From: Vulgatibacter sp035565615
Lineage (GTDB): Bacteria; Myxococcota; Myxococcia; Myxococcales; Vulgatibacteraceae
Length of the DNA stretch: 64,000 bases
NCBI GenBank assembly: GCA_035565615.1
Contig: DATMSB010000125.1
Location: 1 to 64,000 of the forward strand
Direction of reading: 5' to 3'
Below, one piece after another: positions 28,385 to 41,158 of this stretch. The notes below the pieces were generated by a model. It searched no databases, was not told where the DNA came from, and saw only the letters and a list, made by a program, of their open reading frames with translations. A program made the translations under genes and the position numbers. The first letter of the stretch is position 1, and each line of letters opens with the position of its first letter.

Positions 28385-29715
28385 TTGCGAACCCCCTCGT
28401 CGGCCAGGATGCCGAATGGATGCGGGAACGGGCAGCGCTTCTCGATGATGTGCTGCTCGAACTCGTCGCGGAACTTGTCGACGAAAGAGTGGACCGGCAG
28501 CGCGGCGGCGTCGCCGAGGGCGCAGATCGTGGTCCCGAGGCCGACGGGCGGGTACGGGGCGATCGCGTTCACCACCGACTTGAGGAGCGCGAGGTCCTTC
28601 ATCTCGCCCTGCCCCTCCTCGATCTTGCGGATGATCCGCTCCATCCACGGCGTGCCCTCCCGGCAGGGCGTGCACTGGCCGCAGGACTCCTCCGCGTAGA
28701 ACTTCGAGATCCGCCACAGCGCCCGGACCATGCAGGTGGAGTCGTCCATCACCACCACGGCGCCGGAGCCGGCCATGTTGTCCTTGGCCTTGAGGGCCTC
28801 GTACTCGGCGGCCACGTCGAGCTCGCTGTGGTGGAGCACCGGCGCGGACGAGCCGCCGGGGATCACGGCCTTCACCTTGCGCCCGCCCGGGATCCCGCCA
28901 CACCACTCCGGGCTGTGGATCAGCTCGTTGAAGGTGAGGGTCATCGGGATCTCGTAGACCCCGGGCTTGTTCACGTGGCCGGAGACGCACACCAGCCTGG
29001 TGCCGCCGGACTTGGGCGTGCCCAGCGCGGAGTAGTTCTCCGCGCCCATCTTGATGATGGTGGGGACCGTGTTGATGGTCTCGACGTTGTTGACGACGGT
29101 GGGCGAGCCGAAGAGCCCCACGACCGCGGGGAACGGCGGCTTCAGGCGGGGCCAGCCCTTCTTGCCCTCGAGGCTCTCGAGGAGCGCCGTCTCCTCGCCG
29201 CAGATGTAGGCGCCGGCGCCGCGGTGCACGTAGACGTCCAGCGCCCAGCCGGAATCGAGCACGCTCTTGCCGAAGATGCCCGCCTCGTAGCACTCGGCGA
29301 TCACCTTCTCGAGGATCTCGGCCTGCTCGAGGTACTCGCCGCGGATGTAGATGTAGCAGGTGTGGACGCCCAGGGCGTACGACGAGATGGCGATCCCCTC
29401 CATCAGCGAGTGCGGGTCCTGCTCGAGGACGAGCCGGTCCTTGAAGGTGCCCGGCTCCGACTCGTCCGCGTTGACGCAGAGGTACTTGGGCTTGGGCGAG
29501 TCCTTGGGGACGAAGCTCCACTTCATCCCGGTGGGGAAGCCAGCGCCGCCGCGGCCGCGGAGCCCCGACTTCTTGATCACCTCGATGATCTCCGCGGGCT
29601 GCATCTTCAGCGCCATCGGGAGGGCCTGGTAGCCGCCGTTCGCCTTGTACCCGGCGTAGGTCTGGTTCCCGGGCTTGAACCAGTCCTTGGTCAGGATCTT
29701 CGAGAACTGGGTCAC
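28381..29715 (-). CDS. nuoF: NADH-quinone oxidoreductase subunit F (NADH and FMN binding)
   Basis: 444-aa peripheral subunit that oxidises NADH. The FMN/NADH glycine-rich motif GLRGRGGAGFPTGMKW is near residue 47; the N3 [4Fe-4S] ligands are in ESCGQCTPCREG plus a later cysteine (GTTICALGDAAALP). Normal length. GTG 29715 overlaps the nuoE stop (GTGA), so the two are translationally coupled. Confidence 0.96.
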   Translation of the reverse strand: MTQFSKILTKDWFKPGNQTYAGYKANGGYQALPMALKMQPAEIIEVIKKSGLRGRGGAGFPTGMKWSFVPKDSPKPKYLCVNADESEPGTFKDRLVLEQDPHSLMEGIAISSYALGVHTCYIYIRGEYLEQAEILEKVIAECYEAGIFGKSVLDSGWALDVYVHRGAGAYICGEETALLESLEGKKGWPRLKPPFPAVVGLFGSPTVVNNVETINTVPTIIKMGAENYSALGTPKSGGTRLVCVSGHVNKPGVYEIPMTLTFNELIHSPEWCGGIPGGRKVKAVIPGGSSAPVLHHSELDVAAEYEALKAKDNMAGSGAVVVMDDSTCMVRALWRISKFYAEESCGQCTPCREGTPWMERIIRKIEEGQGEMKDLALLKSVVNAIAPYPPVGLGTTICALGDAAALPVHSFVDKFRDEFEQHIIEKRCPFPHPFGILADEGVRK

Positions 29716-30224
29716 GACTTCTTCCCCGCCTGCGCGCGCAGGTCCTCGATGAGCTGATCGGCCTTCTTCAGCGTCATGTCCATGTGGAAGCGGGAGTCGA
29801 CCTGGCAGACGGGCGCGTTGCCGCAGGCGCCCAGGCACTCGAACTCGCGCAGGGTGATGAGCTGGTCCGGGGTGGTCTCCCCCATCTTGATGCCCAGCTT
29901 CTCCTCCATGTGCCGGATCAGCGTCTCCGCCCCGCGAAGCGAGCAGGAGATGTTGGTGCACACGTCGATGACGTGCTTCCCCTTGGGTTTGAGGAAGTAC
30001 ATCACGTAGAAGGAGGCGACCTCCCGGACGCGCTCCGGGGTCGACTCGCACTTCTCGGCCACCTGGACCATCGCCTCCGGCGGGATCCAGCCGATCAGAT
30101 CCTGGACGATGTGGAGCCCCGGGAGGATCGCGGCTGCCTTGCGCCCCTCCGGGTAGCGGGCCAGGTGCCGCGCGATCTCCTCGTCGAACTTCTTCTGCTG
30201 CTCCGTGGTGAACGGCGCCGCCAT
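29712..30224 (-). CDS. nuoE: NADH-quinone oxidoreductase subunit E
   Basis: 170-aa [2Fe-2S] subunit; ligands are in the two cysteine pairs VCTNISC and CLGACGNAPVC. ATG 30224 matches the usual family start and is preceded by AAAGGTG. First gene of nuoEFJKLMN. The 153-bp gap upstream contains a perfect TTGACA (30306-30311, minus strand), but the matching -10 (GATCTT at 17 bp) is poor, so the promoter is tentative. Confidence 0.95.
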   Translation of the reverse strand: MAAPFTTEQQKKFDEEIARHLARYPEGRKAAAILPGLHIVQDLIGWIPPEAMVQVAEKCESTPERVREVASFYVMYFLKPKGKHVIDVCTNISCSLRGAETLIRHMEEKLGIKMGETTPDQLITLREFECLGACGNAPVCQVDSRFHMDMTLKKADQLIEDLRAQAGKKS

Positions 30225-30377
30225 CGTTGACACACCTTTACCTGCTGGTCTCGAAGCAACTGCGGGCGGAAAAAGGCGGCCCAAGATCATCTCGGGCCCT
30301 TCTGTTGTCAAGCGAAACGATCCCGGCTCGCCGCTCGCGAAAGGATCGTGCAAGTAGGCGAAACCAAGGGAAATCCT

Positions 30378-31808
30378 CTACTTCGTCGGCTCGCCCGTGG
30401 AACCGTCGGCGGCCGTCGGATCATCCGGGCGATCGGAAAGTCCGCGTTCGTGGGCCGGGCGGGCGAGCAGGGCCGCGGCCGTCGCCTCGGCGCCCCGGGC
30501 GAGCGTGCCCGCGAGCGCGGAGCCGAACCATGCATAACGGGAGGAGAAGACCCGCGCCGCCACGTCTTCGGGGAGGGGGGCGTAGCCCGCGTATCCTCCC
30601 GCCAGGGAGACGATCCGGCCCCGCATCCCGGCCCGGGCCACGGCCTCCTCCGCCCGCAGCGCCGCGCCGAACGTGGGCTCCGCGGGGACCGCGAGCAGCA
30701 CCAGATCGTCGAGGCGGAGCGCGGCGATCCGGGAGGAGGCCGGCGCCTCGAGGGAGGCGAGGTTGGTGGCCAGCCTCCCCAGCGGCCACGGGACCATGGA
30801 GTCGAGGTCGGCCCGGGGGAGGTCGAACTCCGCCGCGGCGCATCCCAGGGCGACCGGCGCGGCGACCTCGTGGTACCGCAGGGCCGTGGTCGCCCGCGCC
30901 ACCGCGCGGCCGAAGGTCTCGGCGTCCCGCCCGGCATCGCCGCCCAGGGCGCGGGCGGCGTCGAGATCCGCCCGGGCGTCCCCCACCGCCCCCTGGAGCA
31001 CGATCCCCACCCCGCCCTCGTCCTCGAGGGCGGCCATCGCCGCGCCGGGCCAGTCGCCCGACGGGCCGAACGGGCGGGGCTCCAGGGTCGGGTGGGCGGA
31101 GAAGCGGACGAGGTGCGCCACCCTCGCCCCGTCGGGCCGGAGAATGCGGACGCCGGTGAGCCTGTCGTCGACGGGGTGGCCCGGCCGGTCGCGGTTGCGC
31201 CCGAAGGGGAGCGTGCCCTCGGCGGTGGCGAGATCCGCCAGGTCCAGCTCGGCCCCCGCCGACGCCAGGGAGGCGGAGACCGCGTCCAGGATCGCGTCCT
31301 CCACCTCGGGGTCGAAGCGGCCGGCCGCCACGGCCTGGGGGAGCAGCGCCCGATCGTATCCACCCGGCCCGGAGTGGGTGTGGGTCGCGGCGATCACCGC
31401 GCAGCCCGCCCCCGCCGCCTGCACCCGCTCCTCGATCCGCGCGGCGAGCGACGGCGGGAGGGTCATCAGCTCCACCAGCACGACGGCCGTGCGCAGGCCC
31501 CCCACCTCCAGGAGCAGCGAGCGCGCGTGGAGCGGCCCCCCCTCCTCCGTCGCCTCCCGGCCGAAAGGGCGGTACCCGGCGAGGACCGCGCCCGCCGGCA
31601 GGTCCACCCTCGCCCGCCCGGCGCCGGCGAGGAGCGCGCCGGAGCGGGTCTCGGCGGCGAGGATCCGGGGGGCGGCCTCGTGGCGTGGAGGCCGCCAGTC
31701 GAGGGCCGCGGCCCCCAGGGCCGCCAGAGAAAGGAGGGCGAGGGCGATCGGCCACCGGCGCCTGCCGGGTGCCGAGGGCCCGGCCATTCCCTCAAGCGGA
31801 CGCGCCAC
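30378..31808 (-). CDS. neutral/alkaline ceramidase-like secreted or membrane-anchored protein
   Basis: 476 aa with an N-terminal signal or anchor helix (RRRWPIALALLSLAALGAAAL, about residues 17-37), so the domain acts in the periplasm or outside. It resembles the N-terminal catalytic domain of neutral/alkaline ceramidases: zinc-ligand motifs THTHSGPGGY and FSAHPT are kept. The GDVSPN-type nucleophile segment reads GDARAD, so the catalytic serine appears to be lost. It lacks the C-terminal Ig-like domain. GTG 31808 has AGGA at good spacing and overlaps lpxI by 17 bp; ATG 31787 is an alternative. Myxobacteria make ceramides, but the substrate here is unknown. Confidence 0.72.
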   Translation of the reverse strand: MARPLEGMAGPSAPGRRRWPIALALLSLAALGAAALDWRPPRHEAAPRILAAETRSGALLAGAGRARVDLPAGAVLAGYRPFGREATEEGGPLHARSLLLEVGGLRTAVVLVELMTLPPSLAARIEERVQAAGAGCAVIAATHTHSGPGGYDRALLPQAVAAGRFDPEVEDAILDAVSASLASAGAELDLADLATAEGTLPFGRNRDRPGHPVDDRLTGVRILRPDGARVAHLVRFSAHPTLEPRPFGPSGDWPGAAMAALEDEGGVGIVLQGAVGDARADLDAARALGGDAGRDAETFGRAVARATTALRYHEVAAPVALGCAAAEFDLPRADLDSMVPWPLGRLATNLASLEAPASSRIAALRLDDLVLLAVPAEPTFGAALRAEEAVARAGMRGRIVSLAGGYAGYAPLPEDVAARVFSSRYAWFGSALAGTLARGAEATAAALLARPAHERGLSDRPDDPTAADGSTGEPTK

Positions 31809-32646
31809 GGGGATCGTCCTCCCGCCAGGCGGCGTCGCCCCTCACCCCGACGACCGCCAGCCGCCCCCCGTCCGCCATCGTCCGGACCGTCTCCTCGTCG
31901 AGCATGAGCGTCCGCCCGGCCTCGAAGGCGAGGCAGCTCGCGCCGATCTCGAGGCAGCTTCGGACCGTCCCCGGGCCGACGCAGGGAGCGTCGAAGCGCA
32001 GGTCCTGGCGGGGCATCGCCACCTTGACCACCACCACGCCCTTGCCGGCGAGCTCGCCCGCGCGCCGGATGCACCGATCCGTCCCCTCCATCGCCTCGAT
32101 CGCCACCACCATGCCGCCCTTGACGCAGACCGACTGGCCGGCCTCGGCGCCGCCGAGGGCCTTCGCGATCCGAAAGCCCAGGGCGATGTCGGCCCGCACG
32201 GCGGCGTCGGGGACGCGGGCGCCGTAGGGGCCCTCCCTCGTCGCGAGGTCGGGGCAGATCGCCAGGGGATCGACGATGCGGATCCCCTCGGACTCGAACA
32301 CCTCCGCGATGGAGCGGAGCAGGCGATCCGTCTCGAGGCTGCGCAGCCTCGGCAGGAGCTGCAGCGCCCGCAGATCCGGGCGGAGCCCGCCGAAGAGCCT
32401 GGCCTTGGGCAGCCCGCCCGCCATCACCGCCTCGCGCACGCCCCCGGCGTGAAGCGCGCCGAGGATCTTCCCGAGCTGCCCGAGCCCGACCCACGTCACC
32501 CGGTCGCAGAGCGCCTCGATGGAGCGATCGGTCTCACCCTCGTGCGCGACGGCGATCACCCGGAGCCCAGCGCGGCGGGCGGACGCGGCCACGCGCAAGG
32601 GGAAGACCCCCGACCCGGCGATGAGACCGATGGTCCGCTCCGGCAC
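31792..32646 (-). CDS. lpxI: UDP-2,3-diacylglucosamine pyrophosphatase LpxI
   Basis: About 284 aa. LpxI cleaves UDP-2,3-diacylglucosamine to lipid X and UMP in lipid A synthesis, replacing LpxH. Visible: N-terminal TIGLIAGSGVFPLRVA, LGQLGKILGALHAGGVREAVMAGG and, in the C-terminal domain, CVKGGMVVAIEAMEGTDRCIRR and RFDAPCVGPGTV. Start uncertain: GTG 32646 is given; a CTG at 32661 has a perfect AGGAGG five bases upstream, and an in-frame GTG lies at 32709. It overlaps the ceramidase-like gene and is divergent from carB. Confidence 0.87.
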   Translation of the reverse strand: MPERTIGLIAGSGVFPLRVAASARRAGLRVIAVAHEGETDRSIEALCDRVTWVGLGQLGKILGALHAGGVREAVMAGGLPKARLFGGLRPDLRALQLLPRLRSLETDRLLRSIAEVFESEGIRIVDPLAICPDLATREGPYGARVPDAAVRADIALGFRIAKALGGAEAGQSVCVKGGMVVAIEAMEGTDRCIRRAGELAGKGVVVVKVAMPRQDLRFDAPCVGPGTVRSCLEIGASCLAFEAGRTLMLDEETVRTMADGGRLAVVGVRGDAAWREDDPRGASA

Positions 32647-32834
32647 TCGCTCGTTCAGGGTGGCCTCCTGGCCGTCGCATGGACGGCCCGAGACGCGCAA
32701 ATACCGCACGGCCCGTCCAAAGTCGAGGTGCGCCGGGCGAAGATCGGCGGGCCGCCGCCGAAAAAAAATCGACAGCTCCCCCTATCCACGAGAACCCGAG
32801 TCTGTTAGCAGGTGCGTTCCGAAAGGTCGCGCCC

Positions 32835-36082
<3,248 letters not shown>

Positions 36083-36086
<4 letters not shown>

Positions 36087-37234
36087 GCCACGACGCGCCA
36101 CGAAGCGCCATCCTCGCCCTCGCCGACGGGACCCTCTTTCGCGGGCGCGTGTTCGGCGCCGAGGCGGAGGTCGCCGGGGAGGTCGTCTTCAACACCGGCC
36201 TCACCGGCTACCAGGAGACGCTGACGGATCCGTCCTACGTGGGGCAGATCGTCGCCTTCACCGTCCCGGAGCTGGGCAACGTGGGGGTGAACGCGGCGGA
36301 CGACGAGGGGGAGCGCCCCCGCGCCTCCGGCGTGATCGCGCGGCACGTGGCGCGGGCGCCGTCGAGCTGGCGCGCCGAGTCCTCGCTCCCGGCGTGGCTC
36401 GCGCGCCACGGCCTGCCGGGGATCGAGGGGATCGACACCCGCAGGCTCGTCCGCCACCTGCGCGAGCGCGGCGCCATGCCCGGGATCCTCTCGGCGGCGG
36501 AGGGCGCGGACCCCGACGACCTCGTGGAGCGGGCCCGCGCCCTTCCCGGCATGGACGGCCGCGATCTCGTCACCGGCGTCACCGCCCGGGCGCCCTTCGA
36601 GCTGCGGGCCGGCCTCGGCGATCCGCTGGGGGCCGGGGCGCGGCCCCCGAGGGAGCCGCGCTTCCACGTGGTGGCATACGACTACGGCCACAAGGCGGCG
36701 ATGCTCCGGATCCTCGTGGATCGGGGCTGCCGCGTCACCGTCGTCCCCGCCCACTTCCCCGCCGCCGAGGCGCTGGCCCTTCGCCCGGACGGCATCTTCC
36801 TCAGCAACGGCCCGGGCGATCCCGCCGCGGTGGGCTACGCGGCGCCGATCGTGCGGGAGCTGCTCGGCCGGATCCCGATCTTCGGGATCTGCCTCGGCCA
36901 CCAGATCCTCGCCCTCGCGGTGGGGGCCCGCACCTTCAAGCTCCCCTTCGGCCACCGCGGCGCGAACCACCCCGTGCGCGAGGTGGCGACGGGGCGGATC
37001 GAGATCACCTCGCAGAACCACGGCTTCGCGGTGGACCGCGCCTCCCTCGAGGGGACCGGCGCCGTGGTGACCCACGAGTCGCTCCACGACGGCACGGTGG
37101 AGGGGATCGCCCTGCCCGCCCTCCACGCGAGCAGCGTCCAGCACCACCCCGAGTCGTCGCCGGGGCCCCACGACGCCCGCCACCTCTTCGACCGCTTCGT
37201 CGCCTCCATGGAGGCCTTTCGCGCGGCGCGATGA
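36083..37234 (+). CDS. carA: carbamoyl-phosphate synthase small subunit
   Basis: 383-aa glutamine amidotransferase subunit supplying ammonia to CarB. N-terminal CPSase domain (LADGTLFRGRVFGA ... FNTGLTGYQETLTDPSYVGQ), then class I GATase with nucleophile Cys in GICLGHQ and catalytic HHPES. The start TTG 36083 overlaps the carB stop (TTGA), with GGGAGA upstream. Coupled translation should keep subunits balanced. Confidence 0.96.
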
Positions 37235-37310
37235 GGGTCGTGGCGGGCCCGCCGCGATCTCCACCCGCCGGCCGCGCGTTCCTTCTGGCGGAGCAGGGCC
37301 GCGGCGAGTA

Positions 37311-38723
37311 GTGTTCACCACGCACATGTTCGACAAGCTCAAGGAAGAATGCGGTGTCTTCGGGATCTGGGGGAACCCCGAGGCAGCGAACCTCGCGTAC
37401 CTCGGCCTCCACGCCCTGCAGCACCGCGGCCAGGAGAGCGCCGGCATCGTCTCCAGCGACGGGACCACGCTCCACATGCACAAGGAGCTCGGCCTGGTCA
37501 CCGACGTCTTCGACGCGGACAAGCTCGCCCGCCTGCCGGGGAGCGCGGCCATCGGCCACGTGCGCTACGGCACGGCGGGGGGGCGGGGCATCAAGAACGC
37601 CCAGCCCTTCGCCGTCGACTGCGGCGGCAGGCCGGTGGCCATCGCCCACAACGGCAACCTGGTGGACGCCACCGCGCGGCGGGCGGAGCTCGAGAAGGAC
37701 GGCGCCATCTTCTTCTCCACGTCGGACACCGAGGTGGTCCTCCACCTCCTCGCCAGGCAGCAGAGCGGCGACTTCCCCACCCGCATCGTGCGGGCCCTCG
37801 AGCGCGTGCAGGGCGCCTACTCGCTGCTCTTCCTCACCGACGACGCCATGGTGGGCGTGCGCGATCCGCGGGGTTTCCGCCCCTTGATCCTCGGCAGGCT
37901 CAAGGAGGCCTGGATCCTCGCCAGCGAGACCTGCGCCCTCGATCTGATCGAGGCGGAGTACGTGCGGGAGGTCGAGCCCGGCGAGATGGTGGTGATCGAC
38001 GCGGACGGCGTCCACAGCTCGTTCCCCTTCCCCAAGGCGCCCCCGGCCCGGTGCATCTTCGAGCACGTCTACTTCGCGCGCCCCGACTCCCTGGTGTTCG
38101 GAACCAGCGTCTACGAGGCCCGCACCCGCGCGGGGGCCCAGCTCGCCAAGGAGCATCCGGTCGACGCGGACATCGTCATCCCCTGCCCGGACTCCGGCGT
38201 CCCGGCGGCGATCGGCTACGCCGAGGCCAGCGGCATCCCCTTCGCCATGGGGCTCGTCCGCAGCCACTACATCGGCCGCACCTTCATCGAGCCCACCCAG
38301 TCCATCCGTCACTTCGGGGTCAAGCTCAAGCTGAACGCCCTCCGCAAGGTCCTCGAGGGCAAGCGCGTGGTGGTGGTCGACGACTCGATCGTCCGCGGCA
38401 CCACCAGCCGCAAGGTCGTCAAGATGCTCCGCAGCGCGGGGGCGTCCGAGATCCACCTGCGCATCTCGAGCCCGCCCACGTCCTGGCCCTGCTACTACGG
38501 CGTGGACACGCCCTCGCGCGCCGAGCTCATCTCCGCCTCCCACACCGTCGACGAGATCGCGAAGTACGTCACCGCGGACTCGCTGGGCTACCTCTCCCTG
38601 GAGGGCCTCCACCAGGCGGTCGGATCGATGGAGGGGTACTGCCACGCCTGCTTCAGCGGCGACTACCCCGTGTCGTTCCCCCACGACGAAGTGAAGCGGT
38701 CGCTGCGGATCCTCGAGGCCTGA
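37311..38723 (+). CDS. purF: amidophosphoribosyltransferase
   Basis: 470-aa first enzyme of purine synthesis (PRPP + Gln to phosphoribosylamine). After a short propeptide the N-terminal nucleophile Cys14 lies in EECGVFGI; the glutaminase NTN domain follows, then the PRT domain with PRPP loop VVVVDDSIVRGTTS and a C-terminal CHACFSGDYP segment typical of the [4Fe-4S] Bacillus-type enzyme. GTG 37311 is used; ATG 37326 is an alternative. 76 bp after carA on the same strand, so probably in a carB-carA-purF unit. Confidence 0.95.
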   Translation: MFTTHMFDKLKEECGVFGIWGNPEAANLAYLGLHALQHRGQESAGIVSSDGTTLHMHKELGLVTDVFDADKLARLPGSAAIGHVRYGTAGGRGIKNAQPFAVDCGGRPVAIAHNGNLVDATARRAELEKDGAIFFSTSDTEVVLHLLARQQSGDFPTRIVRALERVQGAYSLLFLTDDAMVGVRDPRGFRPLILGRLKEAWILASETCALDLIEAEYVREVEPGEMVVIDADGVHSSFPFPKAPPARCIFEHVYFARPDSLVFGTSVYEARTRAGAQLAKEHPVDADIVIPCPDSGVPAAIGYAEASGIPFAMGLVRSHYIGRTFIEPTQSIRHFGVKLKLNALRKVLEGKRVVVVDDSIVRGTTSRKVVKMLRSAGASEIHLRISSPPTSWPCYYGVDTPSRAELISASHTVDEIAKYVTADSLGYLSLEGLHQAVGSMEGYCHACFSGDYPVSFPHDEVKRSLRILEA

Positions 38724-38735
38724 CGCGGCCGGGGC

Positions 38736-38767
38736 GCCGCGTGGCCGACCCCGCCGGTCGGCGCGGC
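38736..38767. terminator. hairpin between purF and the pseudogene
   Basis: Extended G+C hairpin (inner stem 38744-38750 with 38756-38762, flanked by GCCGCG/CGCGGC) in the 72-bp gap between convergent purF and the pseudogene. No T-run on either strand, so termination is only possible, not shown. Confidence 0.35.
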
Positions 38768-38795
38768 GAAGACCGTCGGCCCGGCTGGTGGACGG

Positions 38796-41100
38796 TCATT
38801 GCCCATAGGCGGTCACCGTGGCGGTCGCCGTGAGGACCTGATTCAGAAAGTGGTTCTCGACCTCGAAGGTGAAGGTGTAGGTCTCCGCCCGGACGGTGTA
38901 CATGGTCAGAATCCCGTAGTCGGGCGAAGAGCTGTCGTCCACGACCACGCGACCCGGGGCGTCCTTGATCACGAAGGTGTCGCCGCCCGTCGACCCCCAC
39001 GGCAGTGTGAAGTGTCCGGGACCCCAGTCACGTCCACCATCTCGGGCTTCACCAAGAAATGGTGGAGGAAGAATTCGGCCTTCACGTGGATCGTCTCGCA
39101 GATCCGGTAGCGGCGCTGGTTCACGCAGACCGTGTAGTCACCCGAAGCCCGGGGAAAGAACGTCGTCGAGCCGTTGGCCGACGGCAGATCGTAACGGAAG
39201 GTCCGGTTGGCGAGCCCTCCGGCGAACGCATGGTTGCCGTCGGCGTTCGAGGTGCCGCCGAAGTGGAGCGTGTAGCCGGCGGTCCCGGTCGTGTCCTGGT
39301 AACCGATGGTGGCGCTCGAGGCGTTCGCCTCGTTCTCGCAGGTATCGGGGAAGCAATCCGACGACGGGGTCGATCGCGGCACCATCGTCCCGTACCGGTA
39401 CTCGAAGGTCCCGTCCGGGTGGAGGACGACCTGGAAGTTCAGGTCCCACTCGTCCACGTCCGAGGAGCCGGCGGTCGGGCTCATCTTCGACCACTGGATC
39501 ACGTAGTCCGCACCGACCTTGGCGGCATGGACCCGCCCGTTCGACCGGGTGTGGAGGTCGTCCCAGAACGGTGCCAGGTGCACCCTGCGATGGGTCCCGT
39601 GCGCAGCGGGGAAGGGCTCGTTGCTGGCGACGACGTTCGACAGGGCGGCGTCGAACGAGAGGTAGCCGTCGGGTGAGACGCGGATCGACGAGTGGGTCCT
39701 CCCGCCGAAGGGGAAGGTGAACCCCCCGGCGAAGACGTGATGGGAAATCCCGGTGTCCGTGCCGCCGCCGAACAGCGTGACGGCGTCGGGGAGCAGGCGG
39801 ATGTCCTCGAACGGAGCCGCCCCCGTCGCGTCCTCCACCATCTCCAGGAACGGGACCTCCACGGTCACCGGGCCGCCGCCGGGCGAGGTCGTCGCCCAGG
39901 CGATCGAGACCGGCACGCCGGGGCGTACGTTGGTCGCCGAGGGCGTGAGGGCCAGCGTCGCGGTGCAAACGACGACCGACACCGTCTCCCTGCGGGTGCC
40001 GTAGAGCGTGTGCTCGATCTCCAGATCGAAGGTGGTGGACTCCTGGAGGAGCAGCGTGAAGCTGTCCTCGTCGGGGTCGATCGTGGGGGGAAGCGGGATC
40101 TCGACGCCGTTGGCGTACAGGCGCAGCACCTCCGCGTCGCCGGTCTTCCACGAGAGGGTCACCGGGGCGTCGAACTCGATCTCCTCCTCGCTCGCCGTGA
40201 ACTGCGAGATCACGAAGTCGGCCGAGACGATGGTCACCTCCACGTCCTTCGCCACGGTGTGCCCCAGGGCGCCGGTGGCGATCACCGTGTAGGTCTTGGG
40301 CCCGCCGGTCCCCTCGCCGAGCAGGCAGCTCCCGGAGGCGATCTCGAGGGGGCCGGCGGTGTAACGGATCGCTCCGCTCTGATCCTTCACGATGAGGGCC
40401 GATGCGTGTTGCGTCGTCCAGGCGAGGGTGAAGGCATGGGCGATCGGCGCGGTCTCGGGAGCGGTCACCTCGACCGCCGCCCTGGGGTGAAGCTCGATGG
40501 CGGATAGACCGGCGGCGTCGCCGTGAAGGCCAGGATCTCCGCGGGCCGTCGTCTGACCGCGACCGTGATCTCGGCGCTGGCCGTCATCGCCAACCCGTTG
40601 GTCGCGACGATCCGATAGGTGGTCCCGGCGGCCGGCGCGCCGGCGACGAACGAACCGGATGCCCGGTCGCCCTCGGGCACGGCGTGGAGCAGGACGTCGG
40701 GCCCGCCGGGGACGACCTCGAAGATCTCCAGGCTTGCGTTCGCGTTCGCCGCGACCCAGGTGAGGGTCACGCCGCCGTGGAGCACGTCGTCGAAGACGAG
40801 CGGATCGGCGCCGAGGGTCACCGACGGGACGCCGTGCACCCGGACGCTCTCCGTACGGGCGACGGGCGTCGACGCCGCGGCGGGCGTGGCGGCCGTGAGC
40901 GTGAACTCGTAGGACCCCGCCTCGCTCAGCGTAAACATGGTGAACTGGGCCGAGCCGGCGATGCCCGCCGGCAGATCGTACGGCCCGCCCCGGTCGGCGG
41001 TGAGCTGGAGGGCCGGCTCGGTCCCGTCGGGATCCGGCGTCGTGGACCAGCTCACCACGATCGGTGTGCCCTGGAGGAGGGTGGTGGGGGCGATGGCGAA
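38796..41100 (-). pseudogene. broken partial copy of the middle of the adjacent giant lipoprotein gene
   Basis: Translated in pieces, this region follows residues about 641-1680 of the giant lipoprotein downstream of it on the map (by eye roughly 80-85% identical in DNA where compared). Piece 1 (41100 to about 40495) begins FAIAPTTLLQGTPIVVSW and ends after TPPVYP; piece 2 (about 40490 to 39010) continues from LHPRAAV through one nidogen-like module; piece 3 (39010 to 38796) is an Ig-like end FTLPWGSTGGDTFVIKD ... TATVTAYGQ and stop. The first junction omits about 860 bp (one nidogen-like module) and is out of frame; the second is a one-base shift near 39012. There is no start, signal peptide or Shine-Dalgarno, and a terminator stands immediately upstream. 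Confidence 0.8.
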
Positions 41101-41101
41101 A

Positions 41102-41132
41102 GGGCCCGACTCCGGAGATCGGAGTCGGGCCC
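41102..41132 (-). terminator. terminator of the giant lipoprotein gene
   Basis: 13-bp perfect stem (41102-41114 with 41120-41132) with a 5-nt loop, followed on the minus strand by TTTCG. It lies 27 bp past the gene stop and directly abuts the homology start of the pseudogene. Confidence 0.65.
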
Positions 41133-41158
41133 CTTCGGCCTTCGGTGGGAGCCGCGAC

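Noticed and set aside
32710..32834. Possible pyrimidine- or arginine-responsive leader before carB
   Set aside because: No leader peptide, attenuator pair or recognisable operator; only a short A-run near 32760.
38969..41058. Two open frames as independent short genes (499 and 197 aa)
   Set aside because: Both align to consecutive parts of the giant lipoprotein, lack signal peptides and ribosome-binding sites, and are joined at frame breaks; better read as one pseudogene.
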